Assembly (NCBI GenBank): GCA_964399875.1
Contig: CAYNRQ010000062.1
Coordinates: forward strand, 1 to 6,329
Source of the DNA: CAYNRQ01 sp964399875
GTDB lineage: Archaea > Aenigmatarchaeota > Aenigmatarchaeia > QMZP01
Length of the DNA: 6,329 nucleotides
Reading direction: 5' to 3'
The notes under the pieces were generated by a model. It did not search any database. It had not been told where the DNA came from and saw nothing but the letters and a program-made list of their open reading frames with translations. Position numbers and translations under genes: made by a program. Positions 1 through 5,265 of this stretch are shown here, piece after piece (the stretch's first letter is position 1; each line of letters opens with the position of its first letter).

Positions 1-45
1 GTTTAGTCATGGGTGACATAGTGGCATACTGATATATAAGACCGT

Positions 46-57
46 AAAGTTTATAAG
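46..57 (+). promoter_or_regulatory. Archaeal BRE/TATA-like box for the LysM/lysozyme-like gene
   Basis: A purine-rich AAAG (46-49) is followed by TTTATAAG (50-57), close to the archaeal BRE plus TATA consensus. With the usual spacing of about 26 nt from box centre to start site, transcription would begin near 80, giving a leader of about 14 nt before the ATG at 94. A second AT box, TATATAAG at 33-40, could be an alternative promoter with a leader of about 32 nt. No strong Shine-Dalgarno sequence precedes the ATG. The assignment rests on motif and spacing only. Confidence 0.5.
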
Positions 58-68
58 TAAGTTTTCAC

Positions 69-90
69 TATTAAGTAGTTATTAAGTGGT
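69..90 (+). repeat. Tandem 11-bp direct repeat just upstream of the start codon
   Basis: Two adjacent 11-bp units, TATTAAGTAGT (69-79) and TATTAAGTGGT (80-90), match at 10 of 11 positions. They end 3 nt before the ATG at 94. The predicted start site falls at the boundary between the copies, and the period is about one helical turn, so both copies present the same DNA face. This could be an operator that blocks initiation, or simply a replication-slippage duplication. Confidence 0.6.
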
Positions 91-93
91 AGT

Positions 94-1107
94 ATGTCCA
101 AGAAGCAGCGCAGACCAAAAAGCAGGTACCCGGTAACAAAAACAGTCTTAACAATAGGAACAAGCTTGGTTTTGTCACTTCTGAGTCTGGGATATCCCAG
201 ATCCAGTGAAGGTGGTGTAGAAAAACAGACACTTGAAGAGTTTGCTAATCAGAGGCCTGCTGCAGCTGCAGTGACCAAGGCACCAAGCGAACCGAATCTG
301 CCAGAAACAACAGCAGAACCTAATATACTTCTTAACATTTATGATGGTTTTGAGGACCCAAACTACCAGATGTGGGATGCTCACTTTATAGAGTGCGCTG
401 AGTTCTGGAATGAGCACTATTCTGATGTTCCTGATTTTGAGCCCCTGGACCCAAACCTTTTCAAGGCCCTTTGCCTTTATGAATGCAGAAACGGCAATGT
501 CAGGGCATTCAGATGCAATCCTGCCCAGTTCGGAAACAGAGGAGACCTTGGTTTTATAGCTATGAGGGACGGGGGTGAAGCAGGGATACCAAAGGGTGGT
601 TATGATGAGCTTGATGGATACAAACCAGTACCTCCTAAATTCAGGACTGTCATGACAAAGGATGGAAAGACAAAAAAGGTTTTTGCTGGATGGGATTTTG
701 ATGAGGAAGGGATAATGCCTGCTGAGGTGAGCTCAAAGTATGCTATGGGTTATTTAATCCAGAGAGGCATTATTCCAGGAAGAATTATTATTGAAAAAGG
801 CCCTGAAAAAACCTATACAATAAAAAGGGGCGATACCCTGTCCAATGTCGCAAGGAATCTGGGAACAACAGTAGGAACAATATGCAAATATTCAGGCATA
901 TGCAATCCTGATAAGATAGACATAGGCCAGGTAATAACATACAGGGAAACTGAAATAAGGAACGCTGTGGGTTTCAGGGGCTACTTAGAATCAGGCGGTG
1001 CTGTGGAGAGATACAACGGAGGTGGAGACCCGGACTATCTTCAAGGTGTATTAAGAATATACAAAAACTCTGCAAAAGCAGAGCCAGGGGACCCTATCCT
1101 AAACTAG
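94..1107 (+). CDS. Exported lysozyme/lytic-transglycosylase-like protein with a LysM domain
   Basis: This 337-aa protein has a basic N-terminus (residues 2-16) and a hydrophobic segment at about 17-33, a signal peptide or membrane anchor, so the rest should face outward. A Pro/Ala/Thr-rich linker (about 52-76) follows. Residues 90-232 resemble the front of a lysozyme-like fold: LFKALCLYE (122-130), with E130 at the position of the general-acid glutamate of lytic transglycosylases, then a CNPAQFGNRGD stretch (141-151) like the NPxQxxNxGD seen after that helix, and a late helix SSKYAMGYL (213-221). Residues 240-283 are a LysM domain (YTIKRGDTLSNVA, then IDIGQVITY), a glycan-binding fold. Residues 303-318 contain AVERYNGGGDPDY, the typical closing motif of lysozyme-like domains. 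Family knowledge suggests cleavage or binding of peptidoglycan or a related polymer; activity is inferred. Six cysteines (101, 127, 131, 141, 264, 270) could form disulfides. The ATG at 94 is preferred because it places the signal segment correctly. The stop overlaps that of the convergent zinc-finger gene. Confidence 0.72.
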   Translation: MSKKQRRPKSRYPVTKTVLTIGTSLVLSLLSLGYPRSSEGGVEKQTLEEFANQRPAAAAVTKAPSEPNLPETTAEPNILLNIYDGFEDPNYQMWDAHFIECAEFWNEHYSDVPDFEPLDPNLFKALCLYECRNGNVRAFRCNPAQFGNRGDLGFIAMRDGGEAGIPKGGYDELDGYKPVPPKFRTVMTKDGKTKKVFAGWDFDEEGIMPAEVSSKYAMGYLIQRGIIPGRIIIEKGPEKTYTIKRGDTLSNVARNLGTTVGTICKYSGICNPDKIDIGQVITYRETEIRNAVGFRGYLESGGAVERYNGGGDPDYLQGVLRIYKNSAKAEPGDPILN

Positions 1108-1247
1108 GTCCTTCCAGCAGCGCAGTTCTTGCATATACCCATCCCAACTATAAAGCATTTCGGGCAGCAGATGGCTCCGCACAGCTTGCATGAAAATGCC
1201 GGGTTGGCCACTCCCCCGCAGATTGAGCATAAGCATGTGCGCTTCAC
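1104..1247 (-). CDS. Small ten-cysteine zinc-finger protein (47 aa, GTG start)
   Basis: The minus strand from GTG at 1247-1245 to TAG at 1106-1104 encodes a 47-aa protein with cysteines at 5, 7, 10, 20, 23, 27, 28, 31, 39 and 42. They form four CxxC knuckles (7-10, 20-23, 28-31, 39-42), enough ligands for two zinc ions in a cross-brace or HIT-finger-like arrangement. The segment CKLCGAICCPKC and the ending CKNCAAGR resemble short archaeal zinc-finger proteins of unknown role. All ten Cys codons are TGC. The start is supported by a strong Shine-Dalgarno sequence, GGAGGT, 7 nt upstream, inside the last codons of the YIP1-like gene, whose stop ends 1 nt before this GTG; the two genes are almost certainly cotranscribed and translationally coupled. 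The protein may bind RNA or DNA or be a partner of the membrane protein; the sequence does not decide. Its 3' end overlaps the convergent gene by 4 nt. Confidence 0.82.
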   Translation of the reverse strand: MKRTCLCSICGGVANPAFSCKLCGAICCPKCFIVGMGICKNCAAGRT

Positions 1248-1248
1248 G

Positions 1249-1827
1249 CTATAAACCTCCTGTAACACCAAAAGTCTGCATGTTCATAAGACTATATATT
1301 GACAGTATGCCCCACTGGAGAAAGAGCATGGCAGCAAGTATTATCAATTCCACCATAACCACAACAGCTGCGCTCTTTTTCCCGCTTAAACCATATGTTG
1401 CCATAAGCCCGTAAGCAAAGAACGCATACACAAGAAGAAGAGGGAAGATGGCAAAAAATATCATAAGGAATATGCCCATGTTTCCAAAAAAGAAAAGGAA
1501 AAAAGAAATATATGATAATATGAAAGGGAAATGGGAAACACCGTAAGCATAGAGGGTTTCTTTAAAATCACCCTTGGCCTTGAAACCTTTCTTGCAAATA
1601 GCGTGTGCAAGTCCTGCTCTTATAAAATAAAAAACAATACCGCCTATCAGTATCGTAAGAATTGAAAGTATGACATATTGGTTTATATAACCTCTTGAAA
1701 TACCAAATATGGCAGTGCTAATAGGATCGGCCTGTCCTTGTAGAATTAAAAGCATTCTATAGTAATATGTGACTACTCCTATCACGTAAGTGATAATAAC
1801 AGCCAATAATCCCTTTAACCATCTCAT
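1249..1827 (-). CDS. YIP1-family-like multi-pass membrane protein
   Basis: This 192-aa protein is strongly hydrophobic, with about five membrane segments near residues 4-23, 50-70, 101-115, 118-144 and 152-175. Between the second and third lies a conserved-looking cytosolic stretch at 70-107 (RAGLAHAICKKGFKAKGDF followed by a YxxSHFP-like segment). This layout fits prokaryotic YIP1/DUF1282-type proteins, where a short H-x3-K/x-F loop precedes 'ayg...p.il'. Prokaryotic members have no settled function; eukaryotic ones act in vesicle traffic. The ATG at 1827 follows an AT-rich box at leaderless spacing and has no Shine-Dalgarno sequence, so this is probably the first gene of a two-gene operon with the zinc-finger gene, whose start lies 1 nt past this stop. 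The family call is by overall pattern, so another small multi-pass family is possible. Confidence 0.65.
   Translation of the reverse strand: MRWLKGLLAVIITYVIGVVTYYYRMLLILQGQADPISTAIFGISRGYINQYVILSILTILIGGIVFYFIRAGLAHAICKKGFKAKGDFKETLYAYGVSHFPFILSYISFFLFFFGNMGIFLMIFFAIFPLLLVYAFFAYGLMATYGLSGKKSAAVVVMVELIILAAMLFLQWGILSIYSLMNMQTFGVTGGL
1255..1260 (-). promoter_or_regulatory. Strong Shine-Dalgarno site for the zinc-finger gene
   Basis: GGAGGT on the minus strand, complementary to the 3' end of archaeal 16S rRNA, lies 7 nt from the GTG at 1247. It also encodes the two glycines near the end of the YIP1-like protein. It decides the non-ATG start and is the only strong Shine-Dalgarno sequence in front of a gene in this window. 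Confidence 0.85.
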
Positions 1828-1830
1828 TAA

Positions 1831-1839
1831 TTAATAATT
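1831..1839 (+). promoter_or_regulatory. TATA-like box for the unknown exported-protein gene
   Basis: TTAATAATT, within a longer AT stretch at 1827-1839, has its centre about 25 nt before the ATG at 1860. No Shine-Dalgarno sequence precedes that ATG, so a leaderless or nearly leaderless transcript is likely. The box lies in the 32-bp spacer shared with the divergent YIP1-like gene. Confidence 0.35.
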
Positions 1840-1848
1840 GCTCGAACA

Positions 1849-1858
1849 TAATAATAAA
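1849..1858 (-). promoter_or_regulatory. TATA-like box for the YIP1-like/zinc-finger operon
   Basis: Read on the minus strand this is TTTATTATTA, centred 26.5 nt upstream of the ATG at 1827. That is the spacing expected if transcription starts at the start codon itself. The beta-propeller gene has a near-identical box, TTTATTAATA, at the same distance, which strengthens both calls. Confidence 0.5.
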
Positions 1859-1859
1859 T

Positions 1860-2765
1860 ATGCCCAAATTCAGGACTGTTTTGGTGGCATTAATCATAGT
1901 AAGCCTCATTGGTGCATTTCTTATCTACTATACCATGTGCCATATGCTTGGCGCTATGACCCTTGAATTTATGAGTGGATATGCTGAAAGTGCAAAATCA
2001 TTTGAAATGTATCCTATCGAGGCTGAAAGCCAGGAAGAGATAGACCTAATAAAATATTTATGTAATGATACAGTGGAAAACATCAGCCATGAGGAAAAAG
2101 AACGCTACAAGTTGATCGCATCATCTTGTGACTGGGAAAAAGCAAAGGGTTTTGCAAACAGCAATGATTACATAGAGTTGAAAGCATACTTATCTTTATC
2201 TACACAGAACTCCATGTATGAAATTGTAAAGAGTTATGAAGAAGTTATGCAGGAGAATTATCCAAAAGAGAGTCTGCTCTTGATGGAGAAAATCTATGAT
2301 ATGGGAGGCATGGTGTTTCTTATTAGTTCAGCTGGAAGCACAAGCATTAAAAGCATAGGCATTTCTTATGTGTGCGATGAATATGCGAATAGATCTGTTG
2401 GCTGTATGCACGCGCTTTTTGAGGCCGAAGGCAGAGTGGCTGATAAACTTGAGTCTGATATGGTGTTTGGTAAGGAATTTATTGATGTTTGTGCTGAATA
2501 CTCTGCGTGGAATATTACCAATCCCATCCCTGGTTACCAAAGCCTTGACAGATATGCGTTGTGTTCCAGAATAGAGTTTATTATGCGCAGTGTTTTCGAA
2601 AAGGTGAAGAATAAAGACCTTGGAAAAACCGGAAGATTTTTTACAATGATAACTCTTAGTGGAAAATCTTTTGTTGATTATGATTATATTCCGAACATGA
2701 TAATAGAGGAGATAGATCCCCAGTACAGGCCATACTTTGAAGCATGGTTAAATGAGAAACAGTAG
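1860..2765 (+). CDS. Unknown membrane-anchored or exported protein, Cys-containing, mostly helical
   Basis: I do not recognise this 301-aa protein. Residues 7-24 (VLVALIIVSLIGAFLIYY) form one hydrophobic segment after a short basic start (MPKFR), so it is a signal anchor with the remaining roughly 270 residues probably outside. The outer part is rich in acidic and helix-forming residues (for example 54-85 and 185-202) and lacks low-complexity linkers. It has six cysteines (68, 90, 172, 182, 211, 235) plus one near the membrane (27); an even number outside suggests up to three disulfides. A short hydrophobic patch at 149-160 (GGMVFLISSAGS) may be a buried helix rather than a second membrane pass. 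The ATG at 1860 gives a good signal anchor and matches a leaderless promoter. The gene diverges from the YIP1-like gene and converges on the beta-propeller gene with a 12-bp gap. Confidence 0.8.
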   Translation: MPKFRTVLVALIIVSLIGAFLIYYTMCHMLGAMTLEFMSGYAESAKSFEMYPIEAESQEEIDLIKYLCNDTVENISHEEKERYKLIASSCDWEKAKGFANSNDYIELKAYLSLSTQNSMYEIVKSYEEVMQENYPKESLLLMEKIYDMGGMVFLISSAGSTSIKSIGISYVCDEYANRSVGCMHALFEAEGRVADKLESDMVFGKEFIDVCAEYSAWNITNPIPGYQSLDRYALCSRIEFIMRSVFEKVKNKDLGKTGRFFTMITLSGKSFVDYDYIPNMIIEEIDPQYRPYFEAWLNEKQ

Positions 2766-2770
2766 AATAA

Positions 2771-2780
2771 ATACTTTTTA
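2771..2780 (+). terminator. Possible T-rich terminator between convergent genes
   Basis: A run of five T (2775-2779) follows the stop codon at 2763-2765 and overlaps the last codon of the convergent beta-propeller gene. Archaeal termination often uses short U-tracts without a hairpin. The tract is short and the call weak. Confidence 0.25.
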
Positions 2781-4733
2781 CTTAATATAATCAGGAGGGC
2801 CTGTGGCTGAGATTTCCAGCTCGCTTACCTTCTGCCATGTGTTTTCATCCAGGACCACTATCTTGTCTGTTCCTATTATATACAGGTAATCATCTATGTA
2901 TATTGCCCTTCTTGCCGAGATATCGGCCACGGCCTTTGTTAGGGACAGTTGATCGCTGCTGTAGGAGAATATATAACCCCCCTTGCCTCCTGGAAGGAAG
3001 AATATCTCATGCTGGCTGTCCAGCAGGAATGCGTGGTGTGTGCTCTCTATTTCTGAGTAGTAATCATCCAAGTTGTATTTAGAAAGCTCTGTTGGGTTTG
3101 CAGGATCAGACACATCGAACAGCGATATCTTTACCTTTCTGTCCTCCTCCCCTATACCAAGGATTTTATCTGTTGTTATTGGGTGAAGGTAAGAGGAGTA
3201 GCCAGGTATCTTAAGCTCCCCTTTCATCTGCGGATTGGTAGGGTCTGATAGATCCAGCACATAGAACGGGTCTATCCGCCTGAAGGTTACAAGATAACCC
3301 TTGTCACCTATGAACCTTGCAGAGTATATCCTTTCTGTAAGGCCAAGATCCTGAATCTGGCCCACTATGTTCATACCGCTGTCCAGCACATATATATCGT
3401 TTGCACTGGCTGGCCCTGTTGTTCCCCACATGCTTGAACCGACTGTTACAGCTACCCTCAGGAAGCCCTGGTACTCGTCCAGGGAGAACTGATTCAGGAC
3501 TGTACCTGGAACAGCTCCTGCACCCCCAACTTCCATGTCAAGGCCGATCTTGGCTATGCCCGTGTAGGTGAACTCCCTCTTATGATCTATTGAGTAATTC
3601 ATGAACCTGTTTGCGAACTCATTCTGTATCCTCATCTGCTCATCCCTGCTAAGAGAATTGAGGTACTCCATGAACCTTGTCTGGAACTCTATCATCTTGG
3701 CCTGCATGCCTATATCATAGTTGTTTATCCTTTCCAGGTCAGCTATGAGCTGTGAAGGGACAAGATCGGTTCCTTTTTCCTTCAGGAAGTCTATAATCAT
3801 ATCCATCATATCAGCAGAATATGGATAGGTTACGTATATAGCGTTCTCTGACATGTACACTGTGGATGACCATGAGGAACCCACGAATGAGACAGAATCC
3901 TCTATGCTTCCGTCAACAGGATTGAATACTATTGCATTGTATGTTATGTCTGTCTGACTAGGATGTATTGGGTGGTAAACTCTGTTACATGTTATCTCAA
4001 CAGGAGCACCGTTTGTTCTTGTTAGAGGAACTATAGGACATGGTGCGTACTGGTTGATGTTCTTTCTTGTTATGAGGTAGACCTTGCCCTGATAAAGTCT
4101 GGCAGTCACGATACTGCTGTTCAGCTCCATGCTCCATGACTCTACAGGGTTTTCACTGTCAGACACATCATAACCATAGATCTTGTCAGGTGCGAAAATT
4201 ATCAAAGTGTTATCCACCAAGAGCAGGTCACCGCTCTTGTTTATCTTGGATATGGCCTCAAGCTCTGAGGCAGGGAATGCTTTTATTAAATCTATCTTCC
4301 CCTGATAGTAATAAGGTCTTTCCCATCCGGATGTCCAGTAATACCTGTAGCTCTGGGATGAAAAGTAAATGTTATTTCCATCTGTCTTGACTATATCCGG
4401 CTCATCTATGCCAGAAACCTGGACATTGGTTTCTGAGATCCTGGACGGCTCCTCCGCATCTCCCAGACCTCCTTTTACACTGCCTTCAGGAACTGGTTGC
4501 ATAGGCATGCTGGTTTCAACAAGATCACCTCTTGCCATACTACTCCACATGCCGCCATAGTAAGACGCACCAGTAAATGCAGATTCCTCTATATATGCCT
4601 TGAAATCCTCTTCTGATGTGAATGCTTCCACACCGGCAGGAATATCAGTCAGGGGTGGTTTGTGATAGACAAATACAGCTGTTGCTACAGCCAGGATCAG
4701 TATTACCACCAAAACAGCATTTGTTGAGTTCAT
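2778..4733 (-). CDS. Secreted/membrane-anchored beta-propeller protein (COG4880-like)
   Basis: This 651-aa protein starts with a hydrophobic signal anchor at residues 6-23 and then shows the hallmarks of the archaeal/bacterial secreted proteins with a beta-propeller distantly related to WD40 (COG4880, Pfam Beta_propel). SGIDEPDIVKTDGNNIY at 107-123 is the family signature opening the propeller; GTVLNQFSLDEYQGFLRVA (410-428) and DPFYVLDLSDPTNP (488-501) followed by a GYSSYLHPI segment (511-519) are later blades. A helical insert at about 305-385 separates the halves, as I recall for other members. An aromatic-rich loop (128-143) lies just after the signature. Two cysteines (232, 249) could pair. 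The function of the family is unknown; a surface or binding role is inferred from export and fold. Length is ordinary for the family and the frame is intact. The ATG at 4733 has no Shine-Dalgarno sequence but a TATA-like box 26.5 nt upstream, so it is probably leaderless with its own promoter, despite the same-strand membrane gene 48 bp upstream. Confidence 0.9.
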   Translation of the reverse strand: MNSTNAVLVVILILAVATAVFVYHKPPLTDIPAGVEAFTSEEDFKAYIEESAFTGASYYGGMWSSMARGDLVETSMPMQPVPEGSVKGGLGDAEEPSRISETNVQVSGIDEPDIVKTDGNNIYFSSQSYRYYWTSGWERPYYYQGKIDLIKAFPASELEAISKINKSGDLLLVDNTLIIFAPDKIYGYDVSDSENPVESWSMELNSSIVTARLYQGKVYLITRKNINQYAPCPIVPLTRTNGAPVEITCNRVYHPIHPSQTDITYNAIVFNPVDGSIEDSVSFVGSSWSSTVYMSENAIYVTYPYSADMMDMIIDFLKEKGTDLVPSQLIADLERINNYDIGMQAKMIEFQTRFMEYLNSLSRDEQMRIQNEFANRFMNYSIDHKREFTYTGIAKIGLDMEVGGAGAVPGTVLNQFSLDEYQGFLRVAVTVGSSMWGTTGPASANDIYVLDSGMNIVGQIQDLGLTERIYSARFIGDKGYLVTFRRIDPFYVLDLSDPTNPQMKGELKIPGYSSYLHPITTDKILGIGEEDRKVKISLFDVSDPANPTELSKYNLDDYYSEIESTHHAFLLDSQHEIFFLPGGKGGYIFSYSSDQLSLTKAVADISARRAIYIDDYLYIIGTDKIVVLDENTWQKVSELEISATGPPDYIK

Positions 4734-4754
4734 GTTATATAATTTGGTGTTGCT

Positions 4755-4764
4755 TATTAATAAA
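4755..4764 (-). promoter_or_regulatory. TATA-like box for the beta-propeller gene
   Basis: On the minus strand this reads TTTATTAATA, centred 26.5 nt upstream of the ATG at 4733, the leaderless geometry also seen before the YIP1-like gene. It lies in the 48-bp spacer between the membrane-protein stop and the propeller start, so the propeller gene can be transcribed on its own. Confidence 0.5.
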
Positions 4765-4781
4765 ACATGGTTTTTCTTCGG

Positions 4782-5222
4782 TTAGGGCCGAAAGGTACTA
4801 GCTTTCTGTCGCGGATTTTTTTCAGGCTTTTTCTTTTCTCTTTTACCCAGCAGGACTTCCCAAACCAATAGAATTATACCAATAATAAAGATCAGCAAAG
4901 CCCAGACAGCCATATGAACCGTATAATCCAAAAAATTGAATGAAAAAACAAGTATGATAAAAATAACAATACAAAAAACAGCTGAGTTTCCCTTTTTCTT
5001 TTCAAAAAGACACATTATAACATAAGTTATCAATAAAGACCCTATAATAATAGGAATACCGTAAGGAAGAAAACCACTGACCATTAACTCAATTGTTGAG
5101 TTAATATTAAATGGGCAAATAATCCCCCCAATGCAAAAAAGCATCTGATTAAATGCGGCAATAATGAAATATACTAAAAATGCGATAACTATACTTAAAA
5201 TTAATTTTAATCTAAGACCCAT
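4782..5222 (-). CDS. Small four-helix membrane protein with basic C-terminal tail, function unknown
   Basis: With the start at ATG 5222 this is a 146-aa protein with four likely membrane segments at about 5-25, 50-70, 79-97 and 103-124, and a strongly basic tail (KREKKKPEKNPRQK, about 126-139) that should stay in the cytoplasm. Between helices 1 and 2 there are two cysteines in FCIGGIICPF. I do not recognise a family. The open frame runs upstream to 5438, but that part overlaps the DHH gene on the other strand and is a shadow. Two realistic starts remain: ATG at 5246 (154 aa) and ATG at 5222 (146 aa). I prefer 5222 because an AATATATA-type box lies about 27 nt upstream of it and because it leaves a 43-bp spacer for both divergent promoters. 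Codons are AT-rich compared with the propeller gene. Confidence 0.7.
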   Translation of the reverse strand: MGLRLKLILSIVIAFLVYFIIAAFNQMLFCIGGIICPFNINSTIELMVSGFLPYGIPIIIGSLLITYVIMCLFEKKKGNSAVFCIVIFIILVFSFNFLDYTVHMAVWALLIFIIGIILLVWEVLLGKREKKKPEKNPRQKASTFRP

Positions 5223-5233
5223 ATTAATATTTA
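5222..5233 (+). promoter_or_regulatory. TATA-like box and weak Shine-Dalgarno for the DHH gene
   Basis: TATTAATATTTA at 5222-5233 would place the transcription start near 5254, leaving a leader of about 12 nt. That leader contains AAAGGA (5256-5261), a weak Shine-Dalgarno-like sequence 4 nt before the ATG at 5266. This supports the ATG at 5266 over the upstream in-frame ATG at 5164. Confidence 0.4.
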
Positions 5234-5244
5234 GCCAATCCAGC

Positions 5245-5254
5245 ATATATATTT
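5245..5254 (-). promoter_or_regulatory. TATA-like box for the small membrane-protein gene
   Basis: The minus strand reads AAATATATAT, centred about 27.5 nt upstream of the ATG at 5222. It fits a leaderless start there and argues against the start at 5246, which would lie inside or beside the box. Confidence 0.4.
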
Positions 5255-5265
5255 TAAAGGATAAT

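Noticed and set aside
1..19. Possible divergent gene running off the left edge (ATG on minus at 19-17, TATAAA on minus at 55-50)
   Set aside because: Only six codons are visible, so neither coding potential nor family can be judged.
1190..1414. Plus-strand frame of 74 codons over the zinc-finger and YIP1-like genes
   Set aside because: It overlaps two well-supported minus-strand genes, has no ribosome-binding site or promoter and no plausible family.
637..3503. The 12-mer ATTCAGGACTGT occurs three times (639-650, 1868-1879, 3492-3503), and 14 bases match between the first two, where both genes encode PKFRTV
   Set aside because: All three lie in coding sequence in unrelated protein contexts, the third in a gene on the opposite strand, and they have no flanking similarity or common spacing; probably coincidence, though slightly more than expected.
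3670..3820. Helical insert in the beta-propeller protein as a novel fused domain
   Set aside because: Archaeal members of this family, as I recall them, carry a similar helical insertion before the TGIxKI strand, so it looks ordinary for the family.
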